A stretch of DNA of 64,000 bases from Lactiplantibacillus plajomi (lineage in GTDB: Bacteria > Bacillota > Bacilli > Lactobacillales > Lactobacillaceae): assembly GCF_005405405.1 (NCBI RefSeq), contig NZ_BJDZ01000008.1, positions 1 through 64,000 on the forward strand, given 5' to 3'. Position 1 is the first letter of the stretch; the number at the start of each line of letters is the position of its first letter. The notes under the pieces are model-generated. The model searched no databases, was not told where the DNA came from, and saw nothing but the letters and a program-made list of their open reading frames with translations. Of this stretch, positions 58,693 to 64,000 are shown one piece after another. The position numbers were made by a program, and so were the translations under genes.

Positions 58693-59844
58693 ATGTTACA
58701 ACACTTATTACCATTGGGTACCCGGGATGAATTCGGCCGGCGGGCCCGTAGAAAGCAACAACTAATTTCGGTGATCCAGGCCCATTTTAAGCGCCGCGGG
58801 CTAGCGCCGATCGCGACGCCACTGTTGGAAAATGAGGCGGTCTTCGATCCTTACCAGATGGGCAATTATCAGTTATACCGCTTGCTGGGAACCGATGGCC
58901 AGACGTTGGTGTTACGGCCCGACTTAACGTTACCGATTGCACGCTTCATCAGTGCAACCAAGGTGCCGTTACCACGTAAGTTTAGTTACGTAGGCGATAT
59001 ATTCCGGGTCAGCCGCCAGTTGTCGGGGTCCTATAATCAGATTACCCAAGCCGGGGTTGAGCTAATCGGCTACGGTTCACTAAAAGCCGAGTTGGAATGC
59101 TTAACGATTGCTAACCAGTTAAGTGCCGAGCTGATTGAGGACGCCGTGGAAATCGAATTAGGTGACGCCCGCTTTGCACAACGGGTGGTTGCAAGCCTGA
59201 CCGATAACGCATCGACCCAACAAGCAATCTTACGGGCGCTTTTTGACAAACGGGTGCCGAAGTATCAGGCGCTGATCGCCCCGTATCGTGACCAGCCCCT
59301 GTACGACTTTTTAAAAGGGTGGCCACGCTTATTCGGGCGACCAACCGATGTGCTGGCCCAGTTAACGGCCGCACCGCTTCCCGCCACCGTTCAACCAAGT
59401 ATCGACCGCTTGAAGCGGGTGGTCGCCTGGATGAAGACCACGATGCCCAAGCAGGCGGTCTCACTGGATTTAAGCAGTCAGGCACCGCAGAAGTATTACA
59501 CCGGCCTGACCTTTCGGGGCTATTCACAAGCCGGTGCCGGCTACCTGTTTAGCGGCGGACGTTACGACCAGCTGTTAGCAAACTTTCAGGCCGAGGCCGA
59601 ACCGGCCGTTGGCATGGGCATCAACGTTGATTTATTGACGACGCTAGCCGCTGATCAGCCCGAGGCGCAACCGCGCGAACTGATCTATTGTGAACCGGAC
59701 CAGTGGCAACAAGCTGAGGCGTACTTAGCACAGCAACCCAATGCCAGCATTAGTTTGGCGCCGGACTTGGCCGCAGCCCGCATGGAAGCACAACGGGCGG
59801 GGGCCCGCTTAGTGGATTTAACAGGAGGTGGCGTCAATGCCTGA
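58693..59844 (+). CDS. hisZ: ATP phosphoribosyltransferase regulatory subunit HisZ
   Basis: A 383-residue HisRS-like protein without tRNA-binding domain. It pairs with the short HisG to form an active, histidine-inhibited ATP phosphoribosyltransferase. Class II synthetase-like motifs are visible: LPLGTRDEFGRRARRK, RLLGTDGQTLVLRPDLTLPIAR, FSYVGDIFRVSR and YTGLTFRGYSQAG. AAGGAGG lies before the ATG. It is the first gene of the operon and overlaps hisG by 8 bases. Confidence 0.95.
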   Translation: MLQHLLPLGTRDEFGRRARRKQQLISVIQAHFKRRGLAPIATPLLENEAVFDPYQMGNYQLYRLLGTDGQTLVLRPDLTLPIARFISATKVPLPRKFSYVGDIFRVSRQLSGSYNQITQAGVELIGYGSLKAELECLTIANQLSAELIEDAVEIELGDARFAQRVVASLTDNASTQQAILRALFDKRVPKYQALIAPYRDQPLYDFLKGWPRLFGRPTDVLAQLTAAPLPATVQPSIDRLKRVVAWMKTTMPKQAVSLDLSSQAPQKYYTGLTFRGYSQAGAGYLFSGGRYDQLLANFQAEAEPAVGMGINVDLLTTLAADQPEAQPRELIYCEPDQWQQAEAYLAQQPNASISLAPDLAAARMEAQRAGARLVDLTGGGVNA

Positions 59845-60493
59845 AGAACGAATTAAAATCGCCCTGACCAAGGGGCGCGTCGAACAACAGGTCGTCCCGT
59901 TACTGGAAGCAGCCGGCATCGACTGTCAGCAGTTACGTAATAAACAGCGCCGTTTGATTTTTGATTCGGATACCCAGCCGTACCAATTTATTTTAGCCAA
60001 GGGTCCGGACGTCACGACGTTCCTAGAACGCGGGGCTGCTGATATCGGCATCGTGGGCAGCGATATTTTGACCGAGCACCAGAGCAGCCAGTACGAATTG
60101 ATGGATTTAGGCGTCGGCGTGTGTCAGTTCGTCCTCGCCTCGACCGCCGACTTTGATCCGCAGGCGCCCCGTCGTAAAATTATTGGCACTAAGTACCCAC
60201 GGATAACCCAGCGCTACTTTGATCAGCTGGGACGCGACGTTGAAATCATTAAAATTGAAGGTTCGGTCGAATTGGCGCCGCTGACCGGGTTGGCGGACGC
60301 AATCGTCGACATTACCGAAACCGGCACGACGCTGCGGGAGAACCACTTGAAAATTTATGATTATTTACAGCCGGTCTCGACACGGCTCGTGGTCAACCGG
60401 CTGGCGTTGAAGCAACATCAACGGTTGATTTACCAGTTTGTTGACCAGTTAGCAGAAGTCGTGAGCAAGTCGTCAAAGGAGTTAGCAAAATGA
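59837..60493 (+). CDS. hisG: ATP phosphoribosyltransferase catalytic subunit, short form
   Basis: A 218-residue HisG of the short type, which lacks the C-terminal regulatory domain and depends on HisZ. It joins ATP and PRPP, the first step to histidine. IKIALTKGRVEQQV, FILAKGPDVTTFLERG, GIVGSDIL and ADAIVDITETGTTLREN (PRPP site) are typical. ATG 59837 with AGGAGGTGG upstream is chosen. It overlaps hisD by 4 bases (ATGA). Confidence 0.95.
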   Translation: MPEERIKIALTKGRVEQQVVPLLEAAGIDCQQLRNKQRRLIFDSDTQPYQFILAKGPDVTTFLERGAADIGIVGSDILTEHQSSQYELMDLGVGVCQFVLASTADFDPQAPRRKIIGTKYPRITQRYFDQLGRDVEIIKIEGSVELAPLTGLADAIVDITETGTTLRENHLKIYDYLQPVSTRLVVNRLALKQHQRLIYQFVDQLAEVVSKSSKELAK

Positions 60494-61776
60494 AAATTAT
60501 TAATGAAGATTTAGCCAGTTTGAAACGGTTAGTGCAAACCAAGACCCAGCAACTGACCGACTTAAAAGTTGAGGCGGCGGTGCGTGACATCATCAGTGAC
60601 GTGATTGCCCGCGGTGATCAAGCCGTTAGGGCGTATGAAAGCAAATTTGATCACGTTGATCTGACTGAATTTAAGTTATCCCAGCAGGCGATCGACGCGG
60701 CTTACGATAATTTGGACGCCGATGTTAAGCGGGCGTTGCTGCTTGCAAAGCGCAACATTACCAGCTTCCACGAAAAGGAAAAGGCGACCGGTTTTATTGA
60801 CGCCGAACAACCGGGAGTTCTACGGGGACAAAAGTTGTTGCCGTTACAACGGGTCGGCTTATACGTACCCGGTGGGACCGCGGCTTACCCGTCGACCCTG
60901 TTGATGAGTGCTTTGCCGGCCAAAATCGCCGGCGTCGCGGAAGTCGTGATGGTGACGCCACCCCAAAAGGACGGTATTAACCCGGCGGTGCTCGCCGCCG
61001 CCAAGATTGCCGGTGTTGACGCCATTTACCAGGTTGGTGGCGCCCAGGCAATCGCCGCCTTGGCTTACGGAACTGAAAGCATTCCGGCGGTCGATAAGAT
61101 CATCGGTCCCGGGAACGTCTTCGTGGCGACCGCCAAGAAGCAGGTGTTCGGGCAGGTTGCCATCGACATGGTCGCGGGTCCGTCCGAAATTGGCATCATC
61201 GCCGATGACAGCGCCGACCCGCGCCGGTTAGCGGCCGATTTATTAAGTCAGGCGGAACACGACCGCCGGGCCCGGCCAATTCTAATTACCGATAGCCAAC
61301 CGTTAGCGCAAGCTGTTAGTGATAACGTCACCAAGCAACTGCAAGTGTTACCCCGAACGGCGATCGCCACCGCCGCGGTCAACGAGAAGGGCTTTATCGC
61401 GGTCGTTGACCGGGTCGAGGACATGTTTGCCTTAATGAACACCGTTGCGCCGGAACACTTGGAAATCCAATTACGGAACCCAACCCAGTACTTGAACCTG
61501 ATTAAAAATGCCGGTTCGGTCTTCTTAGGCAAGTACGCTTCGGAACCGTTGGGCGATTACGTTGCCGGTCCGAACCACATCTTACCGACTAGCGGCACGG
61601 CCCGCTTCTCGTCGCCGCTGGGCGTCTACGACTTCGTTAAGAGGACGTCGTTTATTCAGTACACCAAGGACGCGTTAGCGAAGGAAGCCCCGGCGATTAC
61701 CACCCTAGCCCGAGTTGAGGGGTTGGAGGGGCACGCCCGCGCCATCGAATCACGGTTTGACAAGTATTACGACTAA
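60490..61776 (+). CDS. hisD: Histidinol dehydrogenase
   Basis: A 428-residue zinc enzyme of full length that oxidises histidinol to histidine in two NAD steps. [56 protein letters not shown] (catalytic His region), and [20 protein letters not shown] carry the NAD- and zinc-binding residues of the family. It starts inside the end of hisG (ATGA overlap) with AAGGAG ahead. hisB follows after 13 bases. Confidence 0.96.
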   Translation: MKIINEDLASLKRLVQTKTQQLTDLKVEAAVRDIISDVIARGDQAVRAYESKFDHVDLTEFKLSQQAIDAAYDNLDADVKRALLLAKRNITSFHEKEKATGFIDAEQPGVLRGQKLLPLQRVGLYVPGGTAAYPSTLLMSALPAKIAGVAEVVMVTPPQKDGINPAVLAAAKIAGVDAIYQVGGAQAIAALAYGTESIPAVDKIIGPGNVFVATAKKQVFGQVAIDMVAGPSEIGIIADDSADPRRLAADLLSQAEHDRRARPILITDSQPLAQAVSDNVTKQLQVLPRTAIATAAVNEKGFIAVVDRVEDMFALMNTVAPEHLEIQLRNPTQYLNLIKNAGSVFLGKYASEPLGDYVAGPNHILPTSGTARFSSPLGVYDFVKRTSFIQYTKDALAKEAPAITTLARVEGLEGHARAIESRFDKYYD

Positions 61777-61789
61777 GGAGGGGATTACC

Positions 61790-62374
61790 ATGCGTGAAGC
61801 AACCATTAAGCGGGTGACTAAGGAAACCCAAATTGAAATCAGTTTAAACCTAGACCAACAGAGTGGTATCGAAATTGATACCGGAATCGGCTTTTTGAAT
61901 CACATGCTGACCCTGTTCGCAAAGCACGGTCGCTTCGGCCTGAAAGTGAAGTGCCTCGGCGACCTCGACGTCGACCCGCACCACACGACCGAAGACACCG
62001 GCATCGTGCTCGGCGAATGTTTCAAGCAGGCGCTGGGTAATAAGGAAGGTATTGAACGTTACGGCACCGCCTTTGTTCCGATGGATGAAACCTTGGGGCA
62101 GGTCAGCGTTGACTTAAGCGGGCGCTCCTACCTCGTCTTTGACGCTGAATTGACCAACCCCCGGCTGGGCGGGTTGGATACCGAAACGGTGGAGGACTTC
62201 TTTCAGGCCTGTGCGTTTGCCGCCGAAATGAACTTACACGCCCGCATTTTATACGGGCGCAATACTCACCACAAAGTTGAAAGTTTGTTTAAGGCCTTTG
62301 GTCGCGCAATGCGGACGGCCGTGACGATTAATCCGGAGATTATTGGCGTGAACTCCACGAAGGGTGTGATCTAA
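61790..62374 (+). CDS. hisB: Imidazoleglycerol-phosphate dehydratase
   Basis: A 194-residue monofunctional dehydratase (no HAD phosphatase part, in line with a separate hisJ). The Mn-binding histidines are in [31 protein letters not shown] and [22 protein letters not shown] 61790 has AAGGAGGGG upstream, which decides against the longer frame that overlaps hisD. The hisH start codon follows the stop directly. Confidence 0.96.
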   Translation: MREATIKRVTKETQIEISLNLDQQSGIEIDTGIGFLNHMLTLFAKHGRFGLKVKCLGDLDVDPHHTTEDTGIVLGECFKQALGNKEGIERYGTAFVPMDETLGQVSVDLSGRSYLVFDAELTNPRLGGLDTETVEDFFQACAFAAEMNLHARILYGRNTHHKVESLFKAFGRAMRTAVTINPEIIGVNSTKGVI

Positions 62375-63001
62375 ATGTTTGCCATCGTCGATTACGATAC
62401 CGGGAATACCCGTAATTTAAAAAAAGCCTTTGATTACTTGCAAGTCCCGACGACCCTGACCGCTGACCCGGCGCTCCTAGCGCGGGCTGACGCGGTAGTC
62501 CTGCCAGGCGTGGGGGCCTTTGCCGCGGCGATGGCCGCGTTGCGCGAACGCGCGCTGGTCGCTCCGCTTCAGCAATTGGCCCGACAAGGCAAACCGATGC
62601 TTGGCATTTGCCTGGGCATGCAACTGCTATTTGAGAGTAGTGACGAGTACGGTCCGCACCCCGGTTTGGGGTTGCTGCGTGGCAACGTGGCGGCGCTGCC
62701 GACCGACTTGGGCGTGAAGGTGCCACAAATGGGCTGGAATCAAAATCAGCTTCAACGCAGCGGTAGTCCGTTTAGTGCCATCGACGGGGCCTTTACCTAC
62801 TTTGTTCATTCCTACTACGCGGATTGTCCGCGCCAGGAAGTCGTGGCAACCGTCGAACACGGCGTGACGGTTCCCAGCATCGTACAGCAAGCTAACGTCG
62901 TCGGCATGCAGTTCCACCCGGAAAAGAGTGGCCGGGTCGGGCTCGCCCAGTTAGCAACTTTTAAGGATATGGTGAGTGCAAATGATTTTTCCAGCAATTG
63001 A
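62375..63001 (+). CDS. hisH: Imidazole glycerol phosphate synthase, glutaminase subunit
   Basis: A 208-residue type 1 glutamine amidotransferase that feeds ammonia to HisF. The nucleophile elbow is MLGICLGMQLLFESS (Cys), and VVGMQFHPEKSG supplies the His-Glu pair; LPGVGAFAAAMAAL is the oxyanion-side segment. It starts immediately after the hisB stop and overlaps the beginning of hisA by 20 bases. Confidence 0.96.
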   Translation: MFAIVDYDTGNTRNLKKAFDYLQVPTTLTADPALLARADAVVLPGVGAFAAAMAALRERALVAPLQQLARQGKPMLGICLGMQLLFESSDEYGPHPGLGLLRGNVAALPTDLGVKVPQMGWNQNQLQRSGSPFSAIDGAFTYFVHSYYADCPRQEVVATVEHGVTVPSIVQQANVVGMQFHPEKSGRVGLAQLATFKDMVSANDFSSN

Positions 63002-63698
63002 TTTAAAAGCCGGTCAAAGTGTCCGCCTTTATCAGGGCGACTTCGACCAGGCAACCCTAATTAACAATGATCCGGTCGAGCAAGCCAAGGCGGTCAACGC
63101 GGCCGGGCTCCACCAACTGCACGTGGTCGACCTCGACGGCGCTAAGGCCGGTCAACCGGAGAACTTCGCGACGGTGGCGGCGATTCGGGCCGCCTTCGAC
63201 GGGACCGTTGAAATCGGTGGTGGCATTCGTAGTCGGGAGCTGGCGGAACTTTACTTAAAGCTCGGTATCGACCGAATCATCCTCGGTTCGGTGGCGTTGA
63301 GTGACCCCACACTAGTCAAGCAACTACTGGCAACTTACGGTGGTGAGCGGATCGTCATCGGCATTGATGGCCAAAACGGGCTGGTCGTGACGGATGGCTG
63401 GTTGAAGCAGTCGCAAGTCAAGATGAGCCAGTTAATGACCGAGATGTTGGCAGCGGGGGCCCGCCACTTCATCGTGACCGACGTCGCCCGCGACGGGACG
63501 TTGCAGGGCCCAAACGTTGGACTTTACAGCACGTTACTGGCCCAGTGCCCGCAGGCCAACCTAGTTGCCGGTGGTGGGGTCCGGACGTTAGCCGACGTCC
63601 AAACGTTACAGGCAATCGGCTGTCAAGACGTCATCATTGGTAAGGCGCTGGCGGCCGGAACCGTCACGCTTGAAGAATTAGCGGGGGTGGTCGGATGA
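62982..63698 (+). CDS. hisA: ProFAR isomerase (HisA)
   Basis: A 238-residue TIM-barrel enzyme that converts ProFAR to PRFAR. The phosphate-binding halves [15 protein letters not shown] and [16 protein letters not shown] show the internal duplication, and the catalytic Asp residues lie in [17 protein letters not shown] and [18 protein letters not shown] 62982 is chosen, because the family begins MIxPAIDL; GTG 62976 would only add two residues. It overlaps hisF by 4 bases (ATGA). Confidence 0.96.
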   Translation: MIFPAIDLKAGQSVRLYQGDFDQATLINNDPVEQAKAVNAAGLHQLHVVDLDGAKAGQPENFATVAAIRAAFDGTVEIGGGIRSRELAELYLKLGIDRIILGSVALSDPTLVKQLLATYGGERIVIGIDGQNGLVVTDGWLKQSQVKMSQLMTEMLAAGARHFIVTDVARDGTLQGPNVGLYSTLLAQCPQANLVAGGGVRTLADVQTLQAIGCQDVIIGKALAAGTVTLEELAGVVG

Positions 63699-64000
63699 TT
63701 GCAAAACGGATTATTCCGTGCTTGGACGTTGCCGACGGGCGGGTTAAAAAGGGCGTGCACTTCGTTAACCTAACCGACGTTGGTGATCCGGTTGCGATTG
63801 CGGCGGCTTACCAACAACAGGGAGCCGACGAACTGGTCTTCCTGGACATCGCCGCGACCAACCAACACCGCCAGACGATGGCAGCGATGGTTGAGCAGGT
63901 GTCCGCCCAGGTTTTCATGCCGTTGACAATCGGCGGCGGGATTAGCAGTGTCGCTGATATGCAACGAATTTTACGGGCCGGAGCTGACAAAACGGCCATT
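63695..64000 (+). CDS. hisF: Imidazole glycerol phosphate synthase cyclase subunit (partial)
   Basis: The first 102 codons of HisF, cut by the window end. [20 protein letters not shown] carries the first catalytic Asp, followed by [19 protein letters not shown] and [14 protein letters not shown], the first half-barrel phosphate site. With HisH it forms the synthase that makes imidazole glycerol phosphate and AICAR. The hisI or hisIE gene is expected beyond the window. Confidence 0.95.
   Translation, partial: MIAKRIIPCLDVADGRVKKGVHFVNLTDVGDPVAIAAAYQQQGADELVFLDIAATNQHRQTMAAMVEQVSAQVFMPLTIGGGISSVADMQRILRAGADKTAI

Overview
The window looks like chromosome of a Lactobacillaceae species of the Lactiplantibacillus type. 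The evidence is family content and gene order: an Xfp-type phosphoketolase, an Acm2-like N-acetylglucosaminidase with an Ala/Ser/Thr-rich domain and five SH3 repeats, a sortase substrate ending in LPQTNE, a penicillin V acylase/bile salt hydrolase family protein beside asd, and a histidine operon in the order hisZ-G-D-B-H-A-F. By eye the base composition is balanced and even. I see no tRNA, rRNA, insertion sequence, prophage or CRISPR array, so this is core chromosome with some surface and regulatory variation. The species call is an inference.

Layout. 0-9 kb: a small heat-shock protein, an orphan LytTR response regulator, an HD hydrolase, a nitroreductase, a membrane metalloprotease-like protein, a YbaK deacylase, then a GntR regulator with phosphoketolase; both promoters carry related palindromes. 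9-17 kb: an RluA-type pseudouridine synthase, UspA, the Acm2-like autolysin, lipoate ligase, and two structured, terminator-ended segments that look like non-coding RNAs. 17-31 kb: a MerR regulator, a T-box-controlled transsulfuration enzyme, a thioredoxin-like protein, hydrolases, PepF, a cysteine hydrolase, a possible 22-residue peptide gene, a Dxs-like enzyme and a CPA1 antiporter. 31-43 kb: an oxidoreductase, a LacI regulator, a HAD phosphatase, RNase HI, a nucleoside hydrolase, PPK2, a ferredoxin-NADP reductase behind a Per/Fur-like palindrome, a membrane GDPD and a lipoteichoic acid synthase. 43-57 kb: an LPxTG adhesin with 19 PGEPT repeats, an MMPL exporter, the acylase, asd, a LytTR/DUF3021 pair, an ArsR-DJ-1-SDR operon with its own palindrome, a CorA-type protein and a VanZ/RDD protein. 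57.5-64 kb: hisJ, then a consensus promoter and T-box that control the histidine operon; hisF runs off the end.

The genes fall into small units separated by strong bidirectional terminators. Themes are envelope maintenance (Acm2-like autolysin, LTA synthase, GDPD, LPxTG adhesin, MMPL), amino-acid supply under T-box control (histidine; methionine or cysteine), carbon and redox metabolism, and local regulators next to their likely targets. A recurring intergenic element of about 80-100 bp sits behind five minus-strand genes, always in the same orientation, and is the least explained feature of the window.
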